In this document: one piece after another, positions 23,084 to 31,845 of the stretch
Position numbering within the stretch: the stretch's first letter is position 1
How the letters are laid out: each line of letters begins with the position of its first letter
NCBI RefSeq assembly: GCF_015557435.1
Contig: NZ_JADNOH010000097.1
Span: 1-37,796 of the forward strand
Length of the DNA: 37,796 nt
Reading direction: 5' to 3'
From: Collinsella aerofaciens
Lineage (GTDB): Bacteria > Actinomycetota > Coriobacteriia > Coriobacteriales > Coriobacteriaceae
The notes under the pieces: model-generated
Database searches by the model: none
Told to the model about the DNA's origin: nothing
What the model saw: only the letters and a program-made list of their open reading frames with translations
Made by a program: the position numbers and the translations under genes

Positions 23084-25765
23084 CTACTCCTTCTCGACCG
23101 CGCGCATGATCGCCTTGTAGATCTCCATCAGCGGGATGATCAGGAAGGCCAGGCCCAGCGCGGCAAGAACACCCTTGAGCTCAAGCGTCACGGGGCCAAA
23201 GAACATCTCGGCAAGCGTCGGCTGCACGGTTACGATCACCGTCAGCACCAGCGCCAGCGCGGCGGAAGCCCACAGCCACTTGTTCTGCTTCTTCATGGTG
23301 AACAGCGACGCACGACGACTGCGCATATTGAAGCAGTGGAAAATTTCGACCATGTTGAGCGTGATGAACGCCATCATCACGCCTTCCTCGTCGGCATTGC
23401 CAGCGATCATATCGGCGATGTGGATGTAGCCCATGTCAAAGTACACGCCCACAAAGAAGCTCGCCAGCACCAGCACGGTGATGATTAGGCCCTGGACCAC
23501 ACAGTCCAGGCCCATATTGCCGGCAAAGACGCCGTCCTTGGCGTTGCGCGGCTTGCGCTTCATGATGTCGCCCTCGGCATCCTCCATGCCCAACGCGAGC
23601 GCGGGGAAGCAGTCGGTAACTAGGTTCACCCACAGCAGCTGCACCGGCTGGAAGATGGTAAAGCCGATGAGCGTGGCGATAAACACCGAGAACACCTCGG
23701 CAAGGTTGGCCGAAAGCAGGAACTGGATGACCTTGCGGATGTTGTCGTAGATGCGACGACCCTCTTCGCAGGCGCCGATGATGGTAGCGAAGTTGTCGTC
23801 GGCGAGCACCATGTCGGCGACGTTCTTGGTGACGTCGGTACCAGTAATGCCCATGCCCACGCCGATGTCGGCGCGCTTGATGGACGGGGCGTCGTTGACG
23901 CCGTCGCCCGTCATGGCCACGATCTGGTCGCGCGACTTCCAAGCCTCGACGATGCGTGTCTTGTGCTCGGGTTGGACGCGGGCGTACACGCCGTAGTCCT
24001 CGATGTGCGCGTCGAGTTCCTCGTCGCTCATGCGATCGAGGTCGGCACCGGTGATGGCATGGCTGCGATCGGTGACGATGCCCAGCTGCTTGGCGATGGC
24101 CACGGCGGTGTCGATATGGTCACCAGTGATCATGACGGTGCGGATACCGGCGTCGTGGGCCTCGCGGATGGCGTCGGCGACCTCGGGACGAACCGGGTCG
24201 ATCATGCCGGACAGGCCGCAGAAGACCAGGTCGTGCTCGAGCGCGGCGGGACTACAGTCGGCCGGGACCTCGGTGTAGGTGCGGCTTGCCAGCGCCAGCA
24301 CGCGCAGGGCCTCGTCGGCCATGGCCTTGTTGGCGGCCACGAGCTCGGCACGACGCTCCTCGGTCAGGGGTACGACCTTATCGCCCTCGTAGATATGGGT
24401 GCACAGGCCGATCACCACGTCGGGCGCGCCCTTGGTGTACTGCTCATACTCGCCGTCAAGGGTCTCGACGACCACGGACATCATCTTGCGGCCCGAGTCA
24501 AACGGGGCCTCGCCCACGCGCGGGTGCTCGGCAGTCAGGCCAGTGAGGCCCGCCTTGCCGGCGTCGTTGACGAGCGCGCACTCAGTCGGCTCACCCACGG
24601 CCTCGCCCAGCTCCTCGTCCCACTGAGCATCGGAGCACAGCGCCATGCCGGCCAGGAACTTCTCCTTGGGCGCAGCGAGCTCGTGCTTGACGACGGTCAT
24701 CTTGTTCTGGGTAAGGGTACCGGTCTTGTCGGAGCAGATGGTCTGTGTGCAGCCAAGGGTCTCGACGGCAGAGAGCTTGCGGATAATCGCCTGGCGCTTG
24801 GCCATCTTGGTCACGCCAAGCGAAAGGACGATGGTCACGACGGCAACCAGGCCCTCGGGGATGGCGGCGACGGCGAGCGAGACGGCAACCATAAAGGTGT
24901 CGAGCAGGGCAGTCGGATCGGTAAGGACGTTGCCCACGCCGTGGCGGAGGATGTCAACGCCAAAGATCACGACGCAGATGACGATCACCATGATGGTGAG
25001 GATGCGGCTGAGCTCGGCGAGCTTCACCTGCAGCGGCGTGAGCTCTTCCTTGGCCTCGGCCAGGGCGCCGGCGATCTTGCCCATCTCGGTGTTCATGCCG
25101 GTGCCGACCACGACGGCGCGACCACGGCCGTACACGACGGTGGAGCCCATATAGCACATGTTCTTACGGTCGCCGAGCGGCACGTCATCGGTGCCCGCGG
25201 CGAGCTCGATCACGTTGGCGTGCTTCTCTACGGGCACGGACTCGCCGGTGAGCGCGGCCTCTTCGATCTTCATCGTGGCGCTCTCGAGCACGCGGCAGTC
25301 GGCCGGGACGGAGTCGCCCGCCTCGAGCATGATCACGTCGCCGGGCACGAGCTCGGCGCTCGGCAGGTGCACGAGCTTGCCGTCGCGCAGCACCTTGGAC
25401 TGCGCCGCGCTCATCTCCTGCAGGGCCTCGAGGGCCTCCTCGCTCTTGGCTTCCTGGACCACGCCCAGCACCGAGTTGACGATAACGACGAACATGATGA
25501 TGGCAACATCGGCAAAGTCGGGCTCGCCCTTGACCATGCCCGTGAGCGCACTGATGACGGCGGCAACGATCAGCATGATGACCATGGGGTCGGCCATCTG
25601 CTCAAAGAAACGCTTCCACAGCGGCGTCTTCTCGGCTTCCTCGAGCTTGTTAGGGCCTGTCTTGGCGAGGCGCGAAGACGCCTCGTCGTTGCTCAGGCCG
25701 AGGTTCTCATCGACACCTTGGTCGCTGAGCACCTCCGCCGCGGCGGACAGGTATTCCTTTTGCAT
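23084..25765 (-). CDS. Calcium-transporting P-type ATPase
   Basis: 893-residue P2A-type ATPase that exports Ca2+ from the cytoplasm. Visible: N-terminal cation-ATPase domain, actuator motif TGES (173-176), AIPEGL in TM4 (301-306), phosphorylation site DKTGTLT (346-352), KGAP nucleotide site, TGDGVND hinge, LSANLAEV in TM5 and NLVTDCFPALALG in TM6. The Glu in PEGL, Asn/Glu in TM5 and Asn/Asp in TM6 match the SERCA calcium ligands of both sites, which favours Ca2+ over Na+ or H+. The start follows AGGAGGGG. It appears monocistronic. Confidence 0.93.
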   Translation of the reverse strand: MQKEYLSAAAEVLSDQGVDENLGLSNDEASSRLAKTGPNKLEEAEKTPLWKRFFEQMADPMVIMLIVAAVISALTGMVKGEPDFADVAIIMFVVIVNSVLGVVQEAKSEEALEALQEMSAAQSKVLRDGKLVHLPSAELVPGDVIMLEAGDSVPADCRVLESATMKIEEAALTGESVPVEKHANVIELAAGTDDVPLGDRKNMCYMGSTVVYGRGRAVVVGTGMNTEMGKIAGALAEAKEELTPLQVKLAELSRILTIMVIVICVVIFGVDILRHGVGNVLTDPTALLDTFMVAVSLAVAAIPEGLVAVVTIVLSLGVTKMAKRQAIIRKLSAVETLGCTQTICSDKTGTLTQNKMTVVKHELAAPKEKFLAGMALCSDAQWDEELGEAVGEPTECALVNDAGKAGLTGLTAEHPRVGEAPFDSGRKMMSVVVETLDGEYEQYTKGAPDVVIGLCTHIYEGDKVVPLTEERRAELVAANKAMADEALRVLALASRTYTEVPADCSPAALEHDLVFCGLSGMIDPVRPEVADAIREAHDAGIRTVMITGDHIDTAVAIAKQLGIVTDRSHAITGADLDRMSDEELDAHIEDYGVYARVQPEHKTRIVEAWKSRDQIVAMTGDGVNDAPSIKRADIGVGMGITGTDVTKNVADMVLADDNFATIIGACEEGRRIYDNIRKVIQFLLSANLAEVFSVFIATLIGFTIFQPVQLLWVNLVTDCFPALALGMEDAEGDIMKRKPRNAKDGVFAGNMGLDCVVQGLIITVLVLASFFVGVYFDMGYIHIADMIAGNADEEGVMMAFITLNMVEIFHCFNMRSRRASLFTMKKQNKWLWASAALALVLTVIVTVQPTLAEMFFGPVTLELKGVLAALGLAFLIIPLMEIYKAIMRAVEKE

Positions 25766-26207
25766 ATAGAGTCCCCTCCTGGGATTCGGGCCACTCAGCA
25801 GATTGATGCCCGATCATAATTCCCAGGAGAAGGGCAAGGGCTCATCAAGGCTGCCGTGCTGAGCGGCAGTTGATAGTGGAGCTATGGTACCCCAAAGCGA
25901 CGCGTCTAGCCAAAACAATCGGTTTGGAAATATGGTCCGCACGCAACGGTGCAGACCGTGTGATGCTCAACATTGGTAAAACGTTTTTTCTTCGGCACAT
26001 CGCCAAACTGACATATCGCCCAGATAGCAGCGCTTGGAGTGGTTGGTAAAGATTTTTCATATACCGTTTTTCCCGCAAAAAATGAACTTCCATTTCGGCA
26101 TACGGTCGATTTTTTGGGGTATTCGGTCGGCATTTCGTTATAATCATCTCGGTTTTATTTCTTATGGTTTATCTATCAGCGCAAGACGATGTCAGATGGA
26201 GGTCTGA
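25766..26207. other. Divergent AT-rich intergenic region, P-ATPase and pyk
   Basis: 442 bp hold the 5' regions of the two divergent genes. It includes a hairpin CTGCCG-TGCTGAG-CGGCAG near 25852-25870 and an AT-rich stretch with CCGTATGCCGAAATGG and related words near 26094-26136 (minus strand). Two short minus-strand frames overlap here in different registers without ribosome sites or recognisable products, so I do not call a gene. Confidence 0.6.
26114..26144 (+). promoter_or_regulatory. Promoter of pyk
   Basis: A perfect -10 TATAAT at 26139-26144, 63 bp before the pyk ATG. The best -35 is TTGGGG at 26114-26119 with a long 19-bp spacer, so an activator or a strong UP-like AT tract may assist. 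Confidence 0.6.
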
Positions 26208-27668
26208 ATGTACAAGCGCACTAAGATTGTATGCACCATGGGTCCCGCCTGCGATAGCGACGAGACCATCCGCGAGATGATCAAGGCGGGCATGAACGTC
26301 GCCCGTTTTAACTTCTCGCACGGCTCCTACGACGAGCACCACGGTCGCATCGAGCGCGTCCGCCGTATTTCCAAGGAGCTCGGTCTGCCTGTCGGCATCC
26401 TGCTCGACACCAAGGGCCCCGAGGTCCGCACCGGCCTTCTGGTCGACGGCAAGAAGGTTGCCGTCAAGACCGGCGATAAGATCGTCGTCACCGCTCAGCC
26501 CACGTCCGAGGATTTCCACGGCACCGCTGAGCACATCTCCCTCGACTACCTGGCTCTGCCTTCCGAGGTCGAGAAGGGCTCCCTCATCCTGATCGATGAC
26601 GGCCTGGTTGCCCTCGAGGTCGAGTCCGTCAGTGGCCAGGACATGACCTGCGTCGTTAAGAACGACGGCCTGATCGGCGAGCGCAAGGGCGTCAACATGC
26701 CCAACGTCAACATCTCGCTGCCCGCCATCACCGAGCGCGATCGTCAGGACATCCTCTTTGGCCTGACCGAGAACATCGACTACATCGCCGCTTCCTTCAT
26801 CCGTGACGGCGAGTCCGTCCGCGGCATCCGCGAGCTTTGCCGCGAGAACGGCGGCGAGCACGTGACGATCTTCCCGAAGATCGAGTGCGCCTTGGGCGTC
26901 GAGAACTTCGACGAGATTCTCGAGGCTTCCGACGGCATCATGGTCGCTCGTGGCGACCTGGGCATCGAGATCAAGCCCGAGCTCGTTCCGCACATCCAGA
27001 AGGAGATCATCGCCAAGTGCAACGCGGCCTACAAGCCCGTTATCACCGCTACGCAGATGCTCGACTCCATGCAGCAGAACCCGCGCCCGACGCGCGCCGA
27101 GGTTGCCGACGTTGCTAACGCCATTTATGACGGCACCGACGCCGTCATGCTGTCCGGCGAGTCCGCTGCCGGTAAGTACCCGGTCGAGGCCGTCAAGATG
27201 CAGGCCAGCATTGCTCTCGAGACCGAGAAGTACCTCCCGGCCCACGCTCCGCTCGAGGTTCCGGCCGATGCTCACGGCACCCGCGTCGTCAACAACGTTG
27301 TGGGTATGTCCGCTGTGAACATGGCCACCACCGTTGGCGCCAAGTGCATCACCGTGCCGACGACCACCGGTCGTACCGCTCGCCTGATCTCGCACTTCCG
27401 TCCCAACATGCCGATCTGCGCGTTCTCCCGCCACGAGTGGGCCGTCCAGCAGATGATCATGTACTGGGGCGTTATCCCGCACCAGGCCGAGATTACCCAG
27501 GGCACCGTCAACGGCACGATCGTCAAGGCGATCGAGACCGCTAAGGAGCTCGGCTACGTCGAGGCCGGCGACCTGACCGTCGCTACCGCCGGCGATCCCC
27601 GCATGAGCGTCCAGCTCGAGGACAAGGTCTCCTCGACCAACGTCGCTTACGTCGCTCAGGTGCGCTAA
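26208..27668 (+). CDS. pyk: Pyruvate kinase
   Basis: Transfers phosphate from phosphoenolpyruvate to ADP, the last ATP-forming step of glycolysis. The 486-residue product has the TIM barrel start TKIVCTMGPACDS, NFSHGSYDEH, the B domain (about 70-165), the catalytic IFPKIECALGVENFDEIL with the key lysine, MVARGDLGIEI and the C-terminal domain with TTTGRTARLIS. It lacks the extra PEP-utiliser domain found in some Bacillus enzymes. GGAGGTCTGA precedes the ATG. Codon use is strongly biased to C-ending codons, fitting high expression. It is monocistronic. Confidence 0.98.
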   Translation: MYKRTKIVCTMGPACDSDETIREMIKAGMNVARFNFSHGSYDEHHGRIERVRRISKELGLPVGILLDTKGPEVRTGLLVDGKKVAVKTGDKIVVTAQPTSEDFHGTAEHISLDYLALPSEVEKGSLILIDDGLVALEVESVSGQDMTCVVKNDGLIGERKGVNMPNVNISLPAITERDRQDILFGLTENIDYIAASFIRDGESVRGIRELCRENGGEHVTIFPKIECALGVENFDEILEASDGIMVARGDLGIEIKPELVPHIQKEIIAKCNAAYKPVITATQMLDSMQQNPRPTRAEVADVANAIYDGTDAVMLSGESAAGKYPVEAVKMQASIALETEKYLPAHAPLEVPADAHGTRVVNNVVGMSAVNMATTVGAKCITVPTTTGRTARLISHFRPNMPICAFSRHEWAVQQMIMYWGVIPHQAEITQGTVNGTIVKAIETAKELGYVEAGDLTVATAGDPRMSVQLEDKVSSTNVAYVAQVR

Positions 27669-27696
27669 ATCGCACTTGCAAGCAGGTTTGCATTGC

Positions 27697-27733
27697 AAAG
27701 GGCCCGGAAGGCTTTGCCTTCCGGGCCCTTTTT
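27697..27733 (+). terminator. Terminator of pyk
   Basis: A perfect 16-bp stem (27697-27712 with 27716-27731), loop TTT, running into a T tract. It starts 29 bases after the stop and works in both orientations. The following 147 bp to the next gene hold nothing I can identify. Confidence 0.97.
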
Positions 27734-27880
27734 CTGTGCGTCGATGCCTCCCGCACGGCATGACACGCAACCAGCTACTTATGGCATGCTATGAAATGTG
27801 CAGCTCATTTGCCGTGTTTACGCCCTGCGACGGGAGCTGTTGGTCGATTGGGATGAGCTGTTCACTGCCGGGCCGGCCAG

Positions 27881-28729
27881 CTAGCAGCTAGCGATCAGGG
27901 GCAGAGCAGGAACACCGGGTGATGCGACGCGGGCGGCAAATCCCGCCTCGGTCAGCTCGATGACCTCGGTAAACGTTACATCGAAAAACTCCTCGGTTAG
28001 CAGGCGATACGGCGGATGATCGGGCTCGCCGGGGTTTTCGCGTACAATCTCGTGCATGACGCCGATAGTCTTGAGCACATATTCTTTATGGATGGGATAC
28101 TGCCCAAAACGCGTCGCAGCGGTATAGAGGCGATCGGTCGCACGCGGAATGGAAACGATGCCCAGCGTCTTGCCAAACCAGTCAAAATCGCCCTGCTTTT
28201 TAATGCGGAATTCCTCGCACGGCTTGCCGCCGTGTGCTTCCAGATACTGGTTCACACGCGTGTTCCATACCGTGTCGGCCACCAGATGCGACCAGACGCC
28301 CAGCGTTAAATCGAGCAGCGACTGCGCCACATCTTCGGACGCAAGCGAGAACTCACAGGCGCCGGGACCGACAACCGGCTCGGCATCCCTGTAGCGCTGA
28401 GGATAGTGCACGCGGTTCAGTCGCTCGCGCTCCTCGACAATCGAGGTAGCCTCAGCAGGTTCGCCCGCGGGTGCGCCTTTAAGCAGCGGCGCCACATAGG
28501 TATCCCAGAACTCGTGCTCGCGCGGCTTAGGGATAGGCTCGGGCTTTGCAAAGTGCGTAATGCGATACGGAATGGGATCGGCGATGCCAGGGACCATATA
28601 GCCCACGAAGATATCCGGAACCACGCAGCCAAACAAAAAGGCATTGCGGTCGCGCACGCTATCGGCAAGCACGCTAGCACGTGCCAGCAAGCGCTCCGTT
28701 TGAGCGATATGAATGTTCCAACTTGGCAT
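27881..28729 (-). CDS. Zinc-dependent phospholipase C-like protein
   Basis: 282 residues starting MPSWNIHIAQTERLL, the typical start of the zinc-dependent PLC-like family (PF00882). Putative metal ligands are His6, the GCVVPDI aspartate, and the GVWSHLVADTVWN segment with a His-x3-Asp pair. No signal peptide is present, so it is probably cytoplasmic, unlike secreted clostridial enzymes. The substrate is unknown. The ATG at 28729 follows GGGGGTGG; an ATG four codons upstream has no ribosome site. It lies 78 bases after cbiO on the same strand and might be read through from the metal transporter operon. Confidence 0.82.
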   Translation of the reverse strand: MPSWNIHIAQTERLLARASVLADSVRDRNAFLFGCVVPDIFVGYMVPGIADPIPYRITHFAKPEPIPKPREHEFWDTYVAPLLKGAPAGEPAEATSIVEERERLNRVHYPQRYRDAEPVVGPGACEFSLASEDVAQSLLDLTLGVWSHLVADTVWNTRVNQYLEAHGGKPCEEFRIKKQGDFDWFGKTLGIVSIPRATDRLYTAATRFGQYPIHKEYVLKTIGVMHEIVRENPGEPDHPPYRLLTEEFFDVTFTEVIELTEAGFAARVASPGVPALPLIASC

Positions 28730-28807
28730 AGCCACCCCCATAAAACCTGGTTAACTATACCATCACGGCAGAGTCGCACAGGCGGCCATACATACCCTAC
28801 GCAGCAA

Positions 28808-29602
28808 CTATTCCGCAGCACCGCTTTCGGTTCCATACGACGGCACGGGCGCCTCGACCACATGGTGATATCGATCGATATAGATGGCACGGGCCTCCAG
28901 GCGGCGCACCAAATCTTGATGGTGCGTACTCATCAAAACCGTCTTACCGGCAGCAACGTAGGCCAGCAAAAAGTTGACTACGATGTCGCACGAGTCCTCA
29001 TCGAGCCCGTTGGTGGGCTCATCGAGCACTAGGATATCGGGGTTCATCGACACCACCGCAGCCAGCGCAACGCGCTTCTTTTGCCCGCCCGAAAGCTGAT
29101 AGGGCGAGGCATCGACCAGATCGGCAACCTGGAACAGCTCCATGGCATCGCGGACGCGGCGCTCGAGCTCGTCTGTCGGCAGCCCCATCTGCGCGGGGCC
29201 AAAAGCAACTTCCTCGCCCACCGTAGCGCAGAACAGCTGGGCGTCGGCATTCTGGAACACAAAGCCCACGCGCTGATGAAAACGCTGAGCGGCTGCGGAA
29301 TCCTTGAGATATGCCGCATCGATCACGTGCCCGTCAAACAGATACGCACCCGCGTCCGCTAGTTCAAGACCGTTGATAAGGCGCATAATCGTCGTCTTAC
29401 CGCAGCCGTTGGGACCGAGTAGGGCAACGAGTTCACCACGATCGACCTGCAGCGACACACCATCGACAACCGTATGCCCCGCATAGGAGAACAGCACGTC
29501 GCGAAACTCGATGAGCGGCACGCTCTTGGCGCCAGTAGCACCGCTCGCGCCCATCACGCCATTCGTATCGTTTGCCAAAACGTCGCCCTTCCCTATCCAC
29601 AT
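28808..29602 (-). CDS. cbiO: ECF metal transporter ATP-binding subunit
   Basis: About 264 residues. Walker A GPNGCGKTT, Q-loop FVFQNADAQLF, signature LSGGQKKRVALA, Walker B ILVLDEPTNGLD and the switch His in STHHQ are intact. It energises uptake with CbiQ and CbiM. The start is uncertain: ATG at 29602 has a poor ribosome site, whereas TTG at 29578 follows AAGGG at a spacing of 7. The conserved domain begins well after both. Third gene of the operon. Confidence 0.93.
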   Translation of the reverse strand: MWIGKGDVLANDTNGVMGASGATGAKSVPLIEFRDVLFSYAGHTVVDGVSLQVDRGELVALLGPNGCGKTTIMRLINGLELADAGAYLFDGHVIDAAYLKDSAAAQRFHQRVGFVFQNADAQLFCATVGEEVAFGPAQMGLPTDELERRVRDAMELFQVADLVDASPYQLSGGQKKRVALAAVVSMNPDILVLDEPTNGLDEDSCDIVVNFLLAYVAAGKTVLMSTHHQDLVRRLEARAIYIDRYHHVVEAPVPSYGTESGAAE

Positions 29603-29622
29603 CGACGGCTCGGCCGCCCGCG

Positions 29623-30459
29623 CTACAGCACCGCGCACAACACGGCGAGCAGCACCACGACGACCGCATAGACCGCATCGCGCCAGCCAAAGCCGCTCCG
29701 CGCGGGAGTCGGATACGCACCGGCAAAGCCACGGCAAAGCATAGCCTCGTCCATCGCGCGGCTGCATTCCATCGCCTTGATAAAGGTCATGCCCATGATA
29801 CCCGCGATCGAATCGGTACGCGAAAAACCCGCAGGCGCACGACCCACGCTGCGCAGCATGACCGATTCGGTCAGATCGTGCGCCGTGCGTCCCAGCACCT
29901 CGATGTGCTTGAGCGCCATATCAAACGTAAAGATGACCTCGTCGGGCAGCTGTAGCGTCTTGAGCGCCGCCGACATGCGGCTCCAGGTGAGCGTCCACGA
30001 AACGCCCAGCACGAACGACACGTTAATGAACGTCTTGAGCGCGATCTTGAGCATGGCGCCCGCGGCAGAAGCGCCCAGCAGCAGGGCAGGCAGTGCCAGA
30101 ACCACCGCAAGCCCCGTGGCGCCGAGCGCCGGTACAAAGGTCGCACGCAGCCCGCGTACGGGGCGCACGGCAACGAGCACCAGCGCGATGGCCGCCATCA
30201 ACATGAGGTACAGCGGGCTCTGCGTCAGACACACGCACAGAACGCAAACGAACATCCCCACCAGGCGCACCGGAGCCGAAACGCAAGAAAGGGCGCGGTC
30301 GACCATCGACCCGCCCTCGTGCGCGCCTCCACCCAGGCGAACCCGCTCAAGCAGGCTCGCCAGGTGCAGGACATTCTTTTGCATCACACGATGCCGAGCC
30401 CCCGCGGGCTCGTAACGCTCCTCGGCCGCAAGCCAACTAGGCAGCTCGGCTATTGCCAT
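29623..30459 (-). CDS. cbiQ: ECF metal transporter transmembrane subunit
   Basis: 278 residues with four to six membrane helices and the coupling motifs ALKTLQLPDEVIFTF and MLRSVGRAPAGF. The conserved A-R-G type elements contact the ATPase. The long N-terminal cytoplasmic segment is normal for CbiQ. The ATG at 30459 lies 23 bases inside cbiM after AAGGAAAG; a GTG two codons earlier is possible. Confidence 0.92.
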   Translation of the reverse strand: MAIAELPSWLAAEERYEPAGARHRVMQKNVLHLASLLERVRLGGGAHEGGSMVDRALSCVSAPVRLVGMFVCVLCVCLTQSPLYLMLMAAIALVLVAVRPVRGLRATFVPALGATGLAVVLALPALLLGASAAGAMLKIALKTFINVSFVLGVSWTLTWSRMSAALKTLQLPDEVIFTFDMALKHIEVLGRTAHDLTESVMLRSVGRAPAGFSRTDSIAGIMGMTFIKAMECSRAMDEAMLCRGFAGAYPTPARSGFGWRDAVYAVVVVLLAVLCAVL

Positions 30460-31519
30460 GAGCACCGCTTTCCTTGACCGTCAGCGAGACCAGGCGGAAT
30501 GTGATGGTGAGCACCGCCACGCCAATCACGCCCGAAAGAATATACATCGCAGCCTGGCCGGCAAAGCCAAGGCCCTGCTCCTCGGAATAGGCCTGCAGAT
30601 AATCGCCCGTGGGCAGGGCGTCGGCAAAGGTCGGGGTGTCGAGGCCGACCGAAGCCTGCAGGCTGTCGTCGCCAGCCTCCTGAACGGCGGTCGCGGCGCC
30701 CTCGGCGTCCCACTCACCCCAGGCGTCACCGGTGGCGAGCAAGCCGAGCGGCGTAGCCACGACAAGCACGGCGACCAGAATGAGCGTGGGAATCAGGGAA
30801 GTCTTCTTGGCGGTACCATCGGCGGCAAGCTGGCCATCGACGGCCTCGGGCCCGACGATAACGCTCGGCGCCGTCTTCTTAATGAAACCGTAGATGGCGG
30901 CCGTCGCCACGCCCTCGACCACGCCAGCAACCAACATATGCGGAATCATCATGGCCGGAATGGCAACGGACAGCGGGAAGGGGCAGTACAGTGGAGCGCC
31001 CGAAGCGTTGGTGAAGAGCATCGGCTGAATACCGAACTCGATCGCCGCGCACAGGGCCGCCAGACACAGGCCGACCCAACCGCTCACGATGGCAGAAACC
31101 GAGGTGCCCCAGCTCTTGTCGTGCAGACGGCTGTTGAGCGCACGGAACACGATAGCAGCGGTAAACGGCAGCACAAAGGCCATGTTAAAGCAGTTTGCGC
31201 CAAAGGACAGAACGCCGCCGTCGCCAAACAGCAGCGCCTGCAGCGCCAGCGCGACCGAAACCGCGATGGCAGCGGCCTCGGGACCCAGCAGCAGTGCGAT
31301 GAGCGCGCCACCAACGGCGTGACCAGTGGTGCCACCGGGGAGCGGCACGTTGAACATCATGAGCAAGAAGGAAAATGCGGCGCAGATGCCCAGGAACGCC
31401 ATATGCTCGCGATCGAGCGTGGCGCGTACCTTTTTGATGCAATGGACCCAAACGGGCACCATCGCCACCGCCATGACGGCATCGGTCTGCGGGGACAGAT
31501 AGTTATCGGGAATATGCAT
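30437..31519 (-). CDS. cbiM: ECF nickel/cobalt transporter substrate-binding subunit
   Basis: 360 residues. The N-terminus MHIPDNYLSPQTD carries the essential His2 and Met1 of CbiM/NikM metal sites, so the start must be here and not at the ATG four codons upstream. GAGAGGGCTC precedes it. Six to seven helices include PGGTTGHAVGG and GANCFNMAF. The C-terminal part (GDAWGEWDAEGA and a final helix) resembles a fused PDGLE/CbiN-like domain, which explains the lack of a separate cbiN. CbiM and NikM are hard to tell apart; the NikR-type site upstream favours nickel. Confidence 0.93.
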   Translation of the reverse strand: MHIPDNYLSPQTDAVMAVAMVPVWVHCIKKVRATLDREHMAFLGICAAFSFLLMMFNVPLPGGTTGHAVGGALIALLLGPEAAAIAVSVALALQALLFGDGGVLSFGANCFNMAFVLPFTAAIVFRALNSRLHDKSWGTSVSAIVSGWVGLCLAALCAAIEFGIQPMLFTNASGAPLYCPFPLSVAIPAMMIPHMLVAGVVEGVATAAIYGFIKKTAPSVIVGPEAVDGQLAADGTAKKTSLIPTLILVAVLVVATPLGLLATGDAWGEWDAEGAATAVQEAGDDSLQASVGLDTPTFADALPTGDYLQAYSEEQGLGFAGQAAMYILSGVIGVAVLTITFRLVSLTVKESGAHGNSRAA

Positions 31520-31543
31520 GAGCCCTCTCAATCAGAACGTTGC

Positions 31544-31583
31544 GTGTTACGTTTCCAACAATCCGTAACACCGACTCAGCATA
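31544..31583 (-). promoter_or_regulatory. NikR-type operator and -10 of the metal transporter operon
   Basis: GTGTTAC (31544-31550) and GTAACAC (31565-31571) form a perfect palindrome with a 14-bp spacer, 25 bp before the cbiM ATG. On the minus strand the -10-like TATGCT (31583-31578) lies just upstream, so a bound repressor would sit at about +1 to +28. GTGTTAC-N13/14-GTAACAC is, as I recall, the NikR site class of some anaerobic bacteria. No nikR gene is in the window. Confidence 0.6.
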
Positions 31584-31595
31584 CTAACAAAAAGG

Positions 31596-31663
31596 CGCAC
31601 CGCCCACAACGCAGCACGTCCTTGCAATACGTACGTTATTAACCCAGGTCCACGCACCGCCCA
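31596..31663. repeat. Direct repeat CGCACCGCCCA in the cbiM upstream region
   Basis: CGCACCGCCCA occurs at 31596-31606 and 31653-31663, 57 bp apart. The first copy covers the -35 region of the transporter operon. The function is unknown. The rest of the 326-bp gap between cbiM and pheT, outside the operator and the palindromic element, is unassigned. Confidence 0.45.
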
Positions 31664-31738
31664 ATAAAGGGCCCATGCACTCCCAACTTTCCGGTCACCC
31701 GGAAGAAGGTGCGGTCCGCTCGCAACAAGGTTAACGCA

Positions 31739-31833
31739 GGAACCCGCCCCCGAGAGGGGTTTTCTAAGGCAACATCCCGCAGCCGCGAAGCGGCGAGGAC
31801 GTTGCCGTGAAAACCCCGCAGGGGGCGGGTTCC
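31739..31833 (-). repeat. Palindromic intergenic element, copy 2
   Basis: A 95-bp palindrome 12 bases after the pheT stop. A perfect 13-bp outer stem GGAACCCGCCCCC pairs with its complement at 31821-31833; GGGGTTTTC pairs with GAAAACCCC; GGCAAC (31768-31773) pairs with GTTGCC (31801-31806). A core ATCCCGCAG-CCGCGAAGCGG-CGAGGAC follows. The core and layout match copy 1 at 22970-23060, but the stems use different bases while still pairing. On the pheT transcript it would fold just after the coding region and could act as the transcript end. Confidence 0.87.
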
Positions 31834-31845
31834 GAACAGCAAAGA

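Noticed and set aside
25845..26147. 100-codon minus-strand frame between the P-ATPase and pyk genes
   Set aside because: No ribosome site, no recognisable family, unlike codon use, and another frame overlaps it. Kept only as a low-interest finding.
26169..27770. 533-codon minus-strand open frame
   Set aside because: Antisense of pyk. It is low in complexity (L, D, G, V, A) and also reads through the pyk terminator and promoter.
31520..31738. Cobalamin riboswitch upstream of cbiM
   Set aside because: No B12-box (GCCACTG type) or other conserved element is visible; the palindrome there fits a protein operator better.
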